A stretch of DNA of 64,000 nucleotides from NCBI GenBank assembly GCA_951640165.1, contig OX621240.1, positions 34,910,713 to 34,974,712 on the forward strand, in the 5' to 3' direction. The number at the start of each line of letters is the position of its first letter. Within the stretch, counting starts at the first letter, position 1. Shown here piece by piece: positions 10,118-20,550 of this stretch. The position numbers were made by a program, and so were the translations under genes. This stretch comes from Pseudoips prasinana (Eukaryota > Arthropoda > Insecta > Lepidoptera > Nolidae). The notes under the pieces are model-generated. The model did not search any database and was not told the origin of the DNA. It worked only from the letters and a program-made list of their open reading frames with translations.

Positions 10118-10190
10118 CGTCCACTGCTGGATAAAGGCTTTCCCCAAAGACAATAGCCGGTCTTGCTCTGCCCGCATCCAATGGCTTCCA
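10118..10190 (-). mobile_element. RTE 3' tip
   Basis: The plus strand carries GACGTCCACTGCTGGATAAA and the degenerate continuation into CCCGCATCCAATGG, i.e. the last 70-80 bp of the RTE element in minus orientation. It abuts the satellite array. Confidence 0.75.
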
Positions 10191-11345
10191 AATAAGAATA
10201 GCTGAGCTAAATTCGTTTCAAAATTAAGTTAAATAATAATGTCAACAATTTTGCAATCTCGTATAATTACATTTTATGGTTTTCTAGTTAAAATAGATGA
10301 GCGAAATTCATCTAAAAATAGGTAAAATAATAATGACAACAAGCTTTGCAATCTCGTATAATCACATTTCATGGCTTTGTAATTAAAATAGCTGAGCGAA
10401 TTTCATCTAAAAAATAAGTAATACAATAATGACAACAAGCTTTGCAATCTCATATAATCACATTTCATGGCTTTGTTATCAAAATAGCTGAGCGACATTC
10501 ATCTAAAAAATAAGTAAAACAATAATGACAACAAGCGTTGCAATCTCGTATACTAAAATTTCATGGCTTTCAAGTTAAAATAGCTCAGTGAAATTCATCA
10601 AAAAATTAAGTTTAATAATAATAATGTCAACAATTTTGCTATCTCGTATAATCACATTTCATGGCTTTGTAATTAAAATAGCTGAGCGAAATTCATCTAA
10701 AAAATAAGTAAAACAATAATGACAACAAGCTTTGCAATCTCGTATAATCACATTTCATGGCTTTGTAATCAAAATAGCTGAGCGACATTCATCTAAAAAA
10801 TAAGTAAAACAATAATGACAACAAGCGTTGCAATCTCGTATAATCACATTTCATGGCTTTCAAGTTAAAATAGCTCAGTGAAATTCATCAAAAAATTAAG
10901 TTTAATAATAATAATGTCAACAATTTTGCTATCTCGTATAATCACATTTCATGGCTTTGTAATTAAAATAGCTGAGCGAAATTCATCTAAAAAATAAGTA
11001 AAACAATAATGACAACAAGCTTTGCAATCTCGTATAATCACATTTCATGGCTTACAAGTTAAAATAGCTGAGTGAAATTCATCTAAAAATTAAGTTTAAT
11101 AATAATAATGTCAACAAGCTTTGCAATCTCGTATAATCACATTTCATGGCTTTCAAGTTAAAATAGCTGAGTGAAATTAATCTAAAAATTCAGTTTAATA
11201 ATAATAATGTCAACAAGCTTTGCAATCTCGTATAATCACATTTTATGGCTTTCAAGTTAAAATAGCTGTGAGAAATTCATCTAAAAATAGGTATAATAAT
11301 AATGACAACAAGCTTTGCAATCTCGTATAATCACATTTCACTGCG
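10185..11345. repeat. Satellite array, about 96-bp unit, 12 copies, with higher-order period
   Basis: The marker CAATCTCGTATAAT recurs at 10254, 10349, 10445, 10541, 10639, 10735, 10831, 10929, 11025, 11124, 11223 and 11318, giving units of 95-99 bp. Units differ at diagnostic positions (CAAGCTTTGC, CAAGCGTTGC, CAATTTTGCT). These types repeat in the same order every 290 bp (10349, 10639, 10929), a three-unit higher-order repeat in the middle of the array. The edge units diverge more. No coding potential. Confidence 0.92.
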
Positions 11346-11617
11346 TTAATGTAACGTCGGCGTCAGCTGCGAACTAGCCTCCATCTTGATTCTCCGCCGC
11401 AACCGCAGCCTTCCCGCTGACTGGGCACTTTCACGCATGTTTACTTTCAACACATGTGTTACCCTAGTACATACAGTTTCGATTCCATAAACCGAGTGCA
11501 AAACCGAGTCACTGCCTATCACATTTGTATTGTAAATAAATAAATAAATAAAAACGGTTATTAGGGTCAAATTGCAAAAAACGGAACCCTTATGTAATAA
11601 TAATAATAACATATAGG

Positions 11618-11705
11618 GACAATGTCACACAGATCATCCTAGCCCCAAACTAAGCAAAGCTTGTACTATGGGTACAAGCTTTGCTTAGTACCCATAGTAC
11701 CTTAT
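11618..11705 (-). mobile_element. SINE S1 3' end with inverted duplication
   Basis: GGACAATGTCACACAGATCA and CTAAGCAAAGCTTGTACTAT match the 3' end of S1 in minus orientation. The last part is then repeated in inverted form (GTACAAGCTTTGCTTAG), giving a small hairpin at 11648-11700. Confidence 0.65.
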
Positions 11706-12005
11706 GTATTCTTCATGTCTGTCCGTCTCTCCGTCCATATGTCACAGGCACTTTTTTCTGAAACTATTATAACTATACTGTTAAATCTTGGAATGTAGAT
11801 GATTTTCACACAGAAATAGAAAAAAAAACAATGAATTTTTGGGGTTCCCCGTTGAAACTCAACACCTTTTTTTTCATCAAACCCATACATGTGGGGTATC
11901 TACGGATTATTTTTTCTAAACTGAATTGTTTAAAAAGACATATTATGTTACTTGCTACTACGAAACCCTCCATGAATCCAACTCGCACTTGGCCGTCACC
12001 ACACA
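11706..12005 (+). repeat. Repeat X, partial copy
   Basis: Contains GTCTGTCCGTCTCTCCGTCC, TTTTTGGGGTTCCCCGTTGA and CAACTCGCACTTGGCCG. These belong to a widespread lepidopteran repeat with GAGTCGGACTCGC-type ends, present also at 51540-51850 and 60228-60515. The frames here are not conserved coding sequence. Confidence 0.5.
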
Positions 12006-12061
12006 ATGAAGCAAGTATTCTATTAGTGGTACAGTTAAATAATAATATCTAGTAATAATAT

Positions 12062-12295
12062 CTATCCAATGTCACACAGATCATCCTAGCCCCAAACTAA
12101 GCAAAGCTTGTACTATGGGTACCAGGCGACGATATACATACTTATATAGATAGATAAATACTTTTATACATAGAAATATCCATGACTCAAAAACAAATAT
12201 TCGTGCTCATCATCATATTTGCACTTACTGGGATTCGAACCCAGGACCACCAGCTTCGTAGGCAGGAGCACTACCGACTAGGCTACGGTGACAGT
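12062..12295 (-). mobile_element. SINE S1, full length
   Basis: Read on the minus strand it starts with a tRNA-related head containing an A box (TAGCCTAGTCGG) and a B box (GGTTCGAATCC). The S1 body follows (GAGCACGAATATTTGTTT, GTATATCGTCGCCTGGTACC) and the shared 3' end (AAGCTTTGCTTAGTTTGG, GACATTG). It is transcribed by RNA polymerase III and moves with LINE enzymes. Other copies are at 41369, 53025 and 55335. Confidence 0.85.
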
Positions 12296-12414
12296 TCAAA
12301 TATAATTTTAAAATACTGTACGGGGCCTTATAGTATTTAACAGGGTATGAACAATTTAGGAAGTAATTCCTTTATCATCATCATACCAGTCCAAGGTTTC
12401 CACATGGCCTGTAT

Positions 12415-12540
12415 TATTATTATTTATTAAATTAAAGGCCAACAAGGACCAATTTATAAAAATACACTAATACAATACAATACTTAAAATAACATACAGA
12501 ACAATAACATTACAATACAAAGACCAAATACAAGAAAACA
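12415..12540 (-). mobile_element. LINE 3' UTR fragment
   Basis: On the minus strand the sequence ends GGCCTTTAATTTAATAAATA, with an AATAAA signal followed by a TAA-repeat tail. The fragment is non-coding and its clade is unknown. Confidence 0.4.
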
Positions 12541-12559
12541 ATCAAAACAATATTGTACT

Positions 12560-12775
12560 GCCCGCAGCTTTCCGCCCTCTTAAGCGGCTTTTAAGCCCTT
12601 TTACCCTTTTAAGATCGTCGGTCCACCTTGTAGGGGTCTGCCCACACTGTATCTTCCACTTAGTATCGCCATTCGAGAACTTTTCTGTCCCAGCAGCCGA
12701 AGGCGAAAGCTTGTGCCCCGCCCACTGCCACTTTAAGTAATTATTTACCACTCTTACTTTTATTCGCAAATATTC
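12560..12775 (-). pseudogene. RTE polyprotein C-terminal relic
   Basis: The frame retains YLKWQWAGH, then QTPTRWTDDLKRV, both diagnostic of the RTE C-terminal tail (compare KLKWQWAGH and PPTRWTDDLVRV in the complete copy). The residues between are scrambled and the RT domain is absent. A diverged dead fragment. Confidence 0.7.
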
Positions 12776-12959
12776 CTCATCCTTAGGACTTGCTTGAATG
12801 TCTCGTTGGTCGATATTATTAGCGATAGCGTATTCTACCGAAGTTAATGAGGTCCTGGGTTCAATGCCAGGTAAAATGGGATTAGTCGGCTGAGAAAAAA
12901 TTTAAAGTAAAAAAAAAATTAGCTCGATAAAAATTATTAACTTTAGCTACAGGCTGATA

Positions 12960-13135
12960 GTTTTTATTGGGCTGATCTTTCTCATACTTGCTTTTTTCCC
13001 GTTAGTGTCAGCTAGCTGTCCTATTGGTTTTTGAGAGTGAGGCAGGAAGTGCACCTGGGTTTGCACACACGCTTGTGCACTATAATATGTCCCGTGTAAA
13101 TGGCTAACCCTCATATTGTACCGAGATTTCACGGG
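12960..13135 (+). repeat. Repeat Y, copy
   Basis: Contains GAGTGAGGCAGGAAGTGCAC and GCACTATAATATGTCCCG. The same core is seen at 59130-59180, and other segments of the family at 13870-14130, 47325-47400 and 54165-54310. It is a recurrent lepidopteran intergenic repeat whose class I cannot name. Confidence 0.5.
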
Positions 13136-13324
13136 GTTTATAAAAAAATTACTTTATGTTACTGTGATACTTTCCAAAGTGAAGGTCTGTCTTATATTTA
13201 CACTTTGGTAAATTCTGTGTTAGTGTGTCAGTATTACAACCGGATTTTACGTGCAAAATCGGTCGATGTTATAAATAACCAGTTCATAGGAGTCTGTATA
13301 AGTTCTCTAACTAATGAATGCTAC

Positions 13325-13665
13325 TAATATTAACTCTTTTATGGGGCAATGTCTAAGATTCTATAACAAACTTCCCAGTGATATCCGAGAAAGGTTCTAT
13401 AAGTTTATAAGAATTATAAAAGCCAAATTGTGTAGCAGGGCTTACTACAAAACTTTTGATTATTTAAGTGACAAAACAGCTTGGAATTGAGTCGCTCTAA
13501 ATTAACACATTTAAATACAATGTTATTTTATGTAAGAAATAAGTTTATTTTTAAAACAGCATTCCTACTGAGTTTTCTGGCAGTGTTTTTCAGTAGCTGC
13601 CAAGTCGTGCACTGCACGGTAGGGTAAAAAAAATGACGGTTCCACACAAATGTAATATTTTAACG
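13325..13665 (+). pseudogene. CR1-like LINE C-terminus and 3' UTR
   Basis: The frame ending at 13490 reads SFMGQCLRFYNKLPSDIRE and then LCSRAYYKTFDYLSDKTAW, the C-terminal block of CR1-superfamily RT proteins. It is nearly the same as the minus-strand copy at 49097-49288. The 3' UTR shares GGCAGTGTTTTTCAGTAGCT with the copies at 48905-49096 and 59385-59545. The rest of the element is missing. Confidence 0.78.
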
Positions 13666-13675
13666 GAATAAATGA

Positions 13676-13824
13676 CGATTATAAATGCGAAAATTTGTGT
13701 TTATATATGTCTGGATGTATGGATATTTTGTTACACTTTCACGCAACAACTACAGAACTTTGATGAAACTTTGTGGTAATGTGTCTTATATATCCGAATA
13801 GCACATAGTGCGGGGCACAGCTAG
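13676..13824 (+). mobile_element. Short Helitron
   Basis: Carries ATTATAAATGCGAAAATTTG, then TTACACTTTCACGCAACAAC, and ends GGGGCACAGCTAG followed by T. Helitrons end CTRR and insert before T. The 3' hairpin is damaged (GTGCGGGGC instead of CGCGG...CCGCG). Related to 40305-40482 and 40500-40676. Confidence 0.7.
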
Positions 13825-13869
13825 TATTCAATAATTTAAGACTTAGGTGGCTTTTAAGATTATAGTAAC

Positions 13870-14130
13870 AATCTTAAAGCCTCCAGAGTAGATTCGACTC
13901 GACCATAGACGATTCTCGTGGTCGAATTTGGCCCAAGGCAGCTAGGTTCTATGGAGACTAGCTATCTCCGCTGGTTATATTATAGTTCCCATGTGTGGGT
14001 AGGGGCATTTTCTTAATCCATTACTCTCATGATCCGATGGAACAACTAGCAACACGACCGGAAAGGGTCAGGTATAGGGCCAACGGCTTTACGTGCTCCA
14101 TTCAGAATGGCCGCCGAAATTCGGCTAGGA
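13870..14130 (-). repeat. Repeat Y, diverged copy
   Basis: On the minus strand it reads GAGCACGTAAAGCCGTTGGC, then CATCGGATCATGAGAGTAAT. These match the plus-strand copies at 47330-47390 and 54165-54280. Non-coding. Confidence 0.45.
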
Positions 14131-14530
14131 GTACATACACATCATAATAAGAAAAAAGTAAGAATAATAACAATATGTCTGGTTCAGTGTTTTAAAAAAT
14201 GTGCCGCAGGTTTATAAAGTGTTTGTTTTTCATCTCCGGGATTCGGTTTTAATTGTACCTCTAAAACAATATATATAAAAACAGGTCGCCGAATTTATAC
14301 GTGACAAAGGAAATTTTTCAGGGATAATGAGTTTATTTTCAAGGACGAAAGTACCTATCAGTGTAATTTGTTTTCGTAAAAATGAAATGTCATTAAAGCG
14401 ATAAGTGTTGCAAGAATTAAATAATATAGTTACTAGTTTAGTTTATTTTAAAGAAGTTAGATACATAAAGAAACAATTCATGTGGTTGAGATGTCGCCTA
14501 TGTGTCTCGGGTTTGATTCCCGAACTACAG
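14131..14530. other. Mostly unassigned; one tRNA-like B box
   Basis: No ORF of note. 14485-14526 has a degenerate tRNA-like head (GGGTTTGATTCCC as B box) that could be the stub of a SINE. The rest is A/T-rich. Confidence 0.4.
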
Positions 14531-14880
14531 CCTAATTCACAAGTCATTATGATCGGCGTTCAAATAGATGAATGTTAAAAATTACTAAATAGAATAGAAT
14601 ATGCGTTTATTTCTCTCATCACAAAAGTAGATAACATTTTTTAAATAAGATGACATTTAGGATTGTACATTTTAGCAGTTATAGATGCAATGTCAAAAAA
14701 ATCATTCGTTCAATGGGTTTCCATGAGCACACGTGACGTCATTAATGGTCCACAATCGATTTTCAACGTTGAATCCGATTGAACGAATGAATAAGTAATT
14801 TTTAACCTTAATCAATTTGAAATATATTTTTCAAAAAGACATAGAGACCGTCTAAAATTGCCTCAAATAAAATTAGATTT
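14531..14880. mobile_element. MITE family M, diverged, with a LINE tail inserted
   Basis: The inner arm and centre match the M element at 41890-42136: GTTAAAAATTACT, CACACGTGACGTCATTAATG and AAGTAATTTTTAACCTT. A minus-strand LINE 3' end (AGAATAGAATATGCGTTTAT) interrupts it at about 14588-14690. The outer terminal repeats are lost. Confidence 0.55.
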
Positions 14881-14884
14881 GTTT

Positions 14885-14897
14885 AAGAAAAACGCCT
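14885..14897. repeat. Target-site duplication of the RTE element (left)
   Basis: AAGAAAAACGCCT, identical to 18038-18050 on the other side of the RTE insertion. Confidence 0.85.
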
Positions 14898-17800
14898 CAT
14901 CATATCAGCCGAAAGACGTCCACTGCTGGACAAAGGCCTCCCCCAAAGATCTCCACAATTGCCGGTCTTGCGCTATCCGCATCCAGCGATTTCCAGCGAC
15001 CCGCACAAGATCATCGGTCCATCTTGTAGGGGGCCTGCCCACGCTGCGTCTTCCGGTTCGTGGTCGCCACTCGAGAACCTTTCTGCCCCAACGGCCGTCG
15101 GCTCTACGAGCTATGTGCCCTGCCCACTGCCACTTCAGCTTGGCAATTCTTCGGGCTATGTCGGTGACTTTGGTTCGCCTGCGGATTTCGACATTTCTGA
15201 TGCGATCCCGCAGGGAAACTCCGAGCATAGCCCTCTCCATTGCTCTTTGGGTGACCTTGAGCCTTCTAATAAGGCCCATAGTGAGCGACCACGTCTCTGT
15301 TCCGTATGTCATCACTGGCAACACACACTGGTCGAAGACTTTCGACTTGAGACACTGCGGTATTTTGGACGAGAAGATGTTACGTAGCTTCCCGAACGCT
15401 GCCCATCCGAGTTGGATTCTACGATTGACCTCCTTCTCGAAGTTGGACCTACCTAGTTGGATGGTCTGTCCTAGGTAAATATAGTTCTCTACAACTTCGA
15501 GTGCAGAGTCACCAACTTTCAATTGAGTGGGTGCAACATGGACGTTTGACATGATTTTCGTCTTATCCATGTTCATTTTCAGACCCACTTGTTGAGAGAC
15601 TCTGCTGAGGTCATCGAGCATTGTACCGAGGTCTTCCATGGTCTCAGCCATGACTACGATATCATCGGCAAATCGAAGGTGAGTGATGTACTCGCCATTG
15701 ACATTGATGCCAAAGCCTTTCCAGTCCAGAAGCTTGAAGACGTCTTCCAATGCAGCGGTGAACAGTTTCGGAGATATAACATCTCCCTGTCTCACGCCTC
15801 GCTGCAAGTGGATAGGTTTCGAGATCTGGTCCTGGAGTCGCACTGACATAGTGGCGTTTTCATACAAACACTTTATCACCTCGATATACCGGTAGTCAAT
15901 TTGGCACCTTATGAGAGACCTCAGCACGGCCCATGTTTCGATAGAATCAAAGGCTTTCTCGTAGTCCACAAACGCTAAGCACAGTGGCTTGTTATACTCT
16001 TCGGTCTTCTGTATAACTTGCCGCAGCGTATGTATGTGGTCTATGGTGCTAAAGCCTTTTCGGAAACCGGCTTGTTCGGGAGGCTGGAAGTCGTCAAACC
16101 TGCGCGCGAGACGGTTCGTAACGACCCTCGAAAACAACTTGTAAACATGGCTCAGCAGTGTGATGGGTCTATAATTCTTCAATAGGGTTTTGTCGCCCTT
16201 TTTGAAGAAGAGTACCACCACACTTCTGTGCCATGCTTGTGGCGTTTGACCATCTAGTATGACGGAGTTAAATAACTTCTGAAGGGCCCGTAGGATTGGT
16301 GTACCACCCGCCTTCAGAAGCTCTGCTGTAACTCCATCATCACCAGGCGCCTTGTTGTTCTTGAGTTGTTTGAGAGCCATTCTAATCTCGTACAGGCTGA
16401 CGTCCGGGATGTCCTCGGTGTAATGTCGGGTTAGTCGTGCTCTGGGATCTGAGGCATGACTTTTGACAGGTGGCTGTGTTGTCGTATATAACTGTCCGTA
16501 GAACTTCTCGATCTCTCCCAGCAACTCAGGTTTAGACGTGACGATTCAACCATCCTCAGTCTTCAGCTTCGTCAGTTGGCTCTGTCCAACAGACAGAGCT
16601 CTTGCGAACACTTTGGAGCCTTTGTTTCGCTCAATGGCCTCTTTAATACTAATTGTATTAAATTGCCGCGTGTTGCGAGTCAAAGACTTTGAGATCTGTC
16701 TGTTGAGCTGCCGATATCTGGTAGCATCATCTGAGGATGTCAGAACCATTTTCCGTCTATCTTCCATAAGTTGCAGGGTAAAGTCAGAGATCTTTTTAGT
16801 TCTGTTTGTACGGCGGGCCTTGAAGACCTTAGACCCAGCCGTATGGACCGCTTCTACGAGCCTGTCATAGTATGAGTCCACTTCCTCGCAGTCTGCTAGG
16901 CATTCGAAACGGTTTTGCAGTTCGAGCTGAAATGGTTCGGGGTTTTGGACGTGGATAGGTAAAGGTCGGAGCGTAGACTTCATCAGTCGGGACCTCTGGA
17001 GTTTGACATTAAGGTTCAATGAGCCTCTGACCAGTCTGTGATCGCTCCCGGTTTTAACCGCATTGATCACGGAGACATCATTGAACATCTGTCGTCTCGT
17101 CGACAAGATAAAGTCTATCTCATTTTTAGTTTTACCATCGGGGCTCACCCAGGTCCATTTGCGGTGATCCGGCTTCCTGAAGAAGGAATTCATCATAAAG
17201 AGTCCCTCCTTCTCCATGAAGTCGGCCAACATTTGGCCCCGGGGGTTCCGGTCTCCAGTTCCAAATTGCCCCACTCTCAGCTCATTACCGAATCGTTTGC
17301 CCAGCTTCGCGTTAAAGTCCCCCATGACCACAGTGAAATAGGAGTTAGAGGTATGTATAGCTCTGGATATGTCCTCATACATAACCTCGACTTCATCGTC
17401 GGAGTGTGTCGAAGTGGGTGCGTATACCTGTATAACCTTCAACGAATACCGCTTGGTGATTCTGAGTATAAGGTACGCAACCCGTTCACGAGGGGCTTGT
17501 GGACTATGAACCCGACACCACCTTGGGATATTTGGTCACCATCCCGGTAATAGAGCAGGTTTCCGGATTTCAGTATTATCGAGTCCTCCCCCTCTCTTCG
17601 GACTTCAGATAATCCTACAATATCCCAATGTAACCTGCTCAATTCTTCCTCCAGTTCGGTTATCTTCTCGTCGGACCGCAGTGTACGGGTGTTATAATAA
17701 TATGTTGCCAGGGCCAGAGGTCGTCGGTGTTGGTAACGCGGAATCTGCCGGGGATTCTTAGCACCCCCTGCCCTGCCGTAACCACGCCTGTTACCACGGC

Positions 17801-18037
17801 TGGGAATAGCAGGGCTGCCGGGGACTGGGGGCCGCGGTTTGGTTGTGTCCATCATTTGAGGGGATTTGCCATAATCGCCACGCTTGGCAGACGGGTTGGC
17901 GATCGCAGTAAGGTGGACATGGTACTCAGGAGAACGCTGCTGCCCGTTCTCTGGTATATATTCCCTCGGGACGACTTTTACGTCCCCCCACGGGATGAGA
18001 GGGGGTGGTGATATTCTTAGGCCGTCACCACACAGCA
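14898..18037 (-). mobile_element. Full-length RTE-clade LINE
   Basis: A 3,140-bp minus-strand element bounded on both sides by the same 13-bp sequence AAGAAAAACGCCT, which fixes both ends. It starts GCTGTGTGGTGACGGCC, has a short leader and one long reading frame, and ends GGCTGATATGATG with almost no 3' UTR, as is typical of RTE. Its two ends occur alone in many deletion derivatives in the window (6660, 28235, 35096, 53785, 54470, 62500), so it represents their likely driver family. Confidence 0.92.
14905..18037 (-). pseudogene. RTE polyprotein (endonuclease-reverse transcriptase), two lesions
   Basis: A single ancestral frame of about 1,040 codons. The N-terminal segment 17439-18037 has a Pro/Arg-rich stretch and the start of the endonuclease (TYYYNTRTLR, WDIVGLSEVRR with catalytic Glu). 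A 1-base deletion near 17481-17488 shifts the frame. The endonuclease continues in 16546-17442 (VIQVYAPTS, GDFNAKLGKR near 17310, GSDHRLVRG near 17010). An in-frame TGA at 16546-16548 interrupts the linker, and the same frame continues to 14905. It carries the RT domain (NNKAPGDDG, NYRPITLL, FVDYEKAFD, GVRQGDVISP, FADD at 15661-15672) and the RTE tail KLKWQWAGHIARR. Everything else looks intact, so the copy is young but inactive unless suppressed. Confidence 0.9.
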
Positions 18038-18050
18038 AAGAAAAACGCCT
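18038..18050. repeat. Target-site duplication of the RTE element (right)
   Basis: The second copy of AAGAAAAACGCCT. The pre-insertion site was therefore ordinary A-rich DNA ending GTTTAAGAAAAACGCCTACTG. Confidence 0.85.
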
Positions 18051-18253
18051 ACTGTATGGCTATTAAATTACATATATATTTAACCATGTGCCAAAAGACA
18101 TTAAGAAATTGACATACAAATAATTTAGAAACATACTTTTTATATTAACACTATTTAAATATATTATAATAATAGAGAATACTTAGAACATAGGACATTT
18201 CAAATATAATAATGTAAATGTTAATAGGCATAAATAACACATATTGATGGACA

Positions 18254-18290
18254 AAGGAAACGGGCGAAACTGGGCTTGAACGTACACAAA
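18254..18290 (+). repeat. 5' terminal inverted repeat of the DDE/SWIM transposon
   Basis: AAAGGAAACGGGCGAA (15 of 16 bases match the other end) and TGGGCTTGAACGTACA (14 of 16 match). Confidence 0.68.
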
Positions 18291-18807
18291 TGAATTATTT
18301 ATTAATAATTTTTATTTATTTTTTTTATTTTCATTCATTTATTACCAAGGCATTTTAATATGGGATAAAAAAAATAATATTTAATCAAAATAATACTGAC
18401 TTTCTTTACTTTCACTTTTTAACAATGTTGCCAAATGAAATAAGGATTTATTTAATAATCGATTTTAATCGATAAATTGTATTATTATAAAAATAGAAAA
18501 ACAAGATAATAAAAAAGTAACAGTATTACTTCTTTATATTAGGTTTAAAAAACTTTTAAAATAAGAACTTAATTATATTATCTAAAATCATCTCTAAGAA
18601 CATCTTAAAAAGATTTGATTAACGGTTCGATTTGACAATCGATTAATATACTTTTTTATTATACAGGCAACAAAGTAAAACTCGTGTCAATATGACATCG
18701 AACGCCAAACAAACAAAAACCGTTCGCTTTCGCTTTGAACTTGCGATAGTGGATACTGTATTTTGTTGTTTTCGTGTGCTTTTATATTATTTTGCGACTT
18801 TGGCTAC

Positions 18808-18816
18808 GTATATAGG
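18808..18816 (+). promoter_or_regulatory. Possible TATA box of the transposase gene
   Basis: CGTATATAGG lies about 115 bp upstream of the proposed start ATG at 18930, in a locally G+C-richer stretch (18690-18870) that looks like a 5' UTR/promoter. Position and sequence are the only evidence. Confidence 0.3.
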
Positions 18817-18929
18817 ATTCTGATGGTTATTACTTTGACGGACGACCCACGCATTTCTTACAACGGACTTTGTTATCTTGCCTACTCGACTTACCTCAGA
18901 CCGCTTACCGGATTTGGAAGCAACATACA

Positions 18930-20449
18930 ATGAGTGATCAACGTCTTCATTGTATCAACTGCGGCATCTGGCAGGGTAATCCTTCCATAGGGTTACGACC
19001 AATAGAAGAGGAAAACATTATTTCAGTTATACAGCAATGGGTTGCACCTCAAGTGGTAAGTAGTTTATTTAATTATATCTTAATATAATATGATCGATAT
19101 TTTAAGTACAGTCCAGCAAAGATACCTTTAAAATAATATCTAATTGGCATATTATTGAAGTAAGATTCAATAATATGCCAATTAGATAATATTCCTACAT
19201 AATATCACTATAATGCCTTTGATTTATTTAAATTCCAAGTAAGATTTACGGTTCGATTATCACTATTAAAGGCATTTATTTAGAAGAAAATAAGTACTGA
19301 AGATAGTTCTTTTTATATAACTAACTTAAATAATTAAGCAATTTAATGAAACAATAGTACTATTGAGTGACCTGGTATGAAAGTATTAATATATAACCTC
19401 AGCGTCACCATGACGTCAGTAAGAAGTAATATGCAATTCTGAATGATACAGTTTTCTCACTGTTTTTATTTTGTGCAACAAATATGTACAATGTTCTGAG
19501 TCATAATTCTGTAATTATTATTTGTGGAAACTGTAAATAACTAACTAACATTGTTGTAGGTCAACAGATCTCATCAAATTTGTCAAGGATGCAGGGATTT
19601 AGTCGTGAATACCTTGAGCACAGAGGAGCAACTTTCATCGCCAATGTCTGGACATCGCCAAGTGTGTGTGAACTGTGGACGTTCAGTGTTGCGGGCAAGA
19701 TCTCATTTATTGCACACTGACACTGAACGAGAAAGAAGGATTTATACAGTCATTTCTGAATGGATATTGCCTCGGACTGTAAGTTTTTATTAGGTTTAGT
19801 TTTTTTGTATTTTATACTACTACAGGGTAATCTATGTATACTACTATGTCTGTTTATTTTTCACACTAATTTCTGAAATACCTGTCAGATTTGAGAATCA
19901 TTTTTGTATATTATTGTCACATTCATAAGGAAGATTATATGGAGAGGGAACAAATGGGATATGCGCTTACAAAGGTACGGGCAAAAGCTAGTGTAATATA
20001 ATTAGGCAACATATAAAAACACAAATCACATTGCAGCCTGTATTTCACGAAGGTGTAGATTAGAAGAGATACACGTTTTACAGTGCTGTTTTTATGGTCA
20101 GGTATTACCTTTTTTTAAAAAAAGACTTATTATAAAATATTTTTTCCAGATTTCAAGAGCTCGAGCTCTCATATGTCATAGTTGCTGGGTGAGAGCTGAT
20201 AGAAATGCCCATCATTTTTTGGCTGGGCCATCTGGATCTTCAGCATCAGTAGATGTAACAAGTGAACATGATGAATCAACTTCGCAGTCTAGTTCACAGA
20301 CTACTTTGCACTCTACTTCACTGTTTACTACTGACGTAGCTGTGTCACAAGCCACTGCACAAGATATATCACAGACTACTCCTCAAAATACATCACAAGG
20401 TACGTCACAGGGTACTCCACAGTTTACCCCCAGGTCAGGCCAACTATAA
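18930..20449 (+). CDS. Transposase N-terminal zinc-module exons (three exons)
   Basis: Exon 1 is 18930-19055, exon 2 is 19560-19778 and exon 3 starts at 20150. The donors are GTG|GTAAGT and ACT|GTAAGT, the acceptors TTGTAG|GTC and TTCCAG|ATT, and all junctions are phase 0. Exon 1 encodes CINC...ENIISVIQQWVAPQV. Exon 2 opens with ICQGC and continues to CVNC...RRIYTVISEWILPRT. Exon 3 opens with ARALICHSCW. Each CxxC pair is completed by the next exon, giving two tandem C4 zinc modules, each split at the same place by an intron. They probably bind DNA. Exon 3 continues into a Ser/Thr/Gln-rich tract and stops at 20449, out of frame with the downstream DDE ORF. I chose ATG 18930 because the upstream extension starts from TTG and lacks conserved features. 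Confidence 0.65.
19132..19193. repeat. Perfect 28-bp hairpin in intron 1
   Basis: The left arm 19132-19159 and right arm 19166-19193 are exact reverse complements around a 6-nt loop; the arm core is TCTAATTGGCATATTATTGA. Possibly a tiny palindromic MITE. Confidence 0.85.
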
Positions 20450-20550
20450 TATTACCTGATTATGTAAGAGCAGTAGAAACTGAATCACATTGTTTTATTG
20501 AAGGTTGCCGAAGGCAAGAGAGGAATAGAGTTCCTGTCACAACCAGGAAA

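Noticed and set aside
10185..11345. Possible CRISPR array
   Set aside because: The units are contiguous 96-bp repeats with no short-repeat/unique-spacer structure, and the genome is eukaryotic.
14858..18066. Plus-strand frames of up to 206 codons
   Set aside because: Antisense to the RTE polyprotein, which carries the clear endonuclease and RT motifs on the minus strand.
18251..18290. A clear target-site duplication for the DDE/SWIM transposon
   Set aside because: The bases outside the inverted ends do not match over 2-8 bp, so none is claimed.
20400..20433. A 34-bp intron (GTACGT...CCCCCAG) joining exon 3 to the DDE frame
   Set aside because: Too short for an insect intron, and it would not restore the reading frame.
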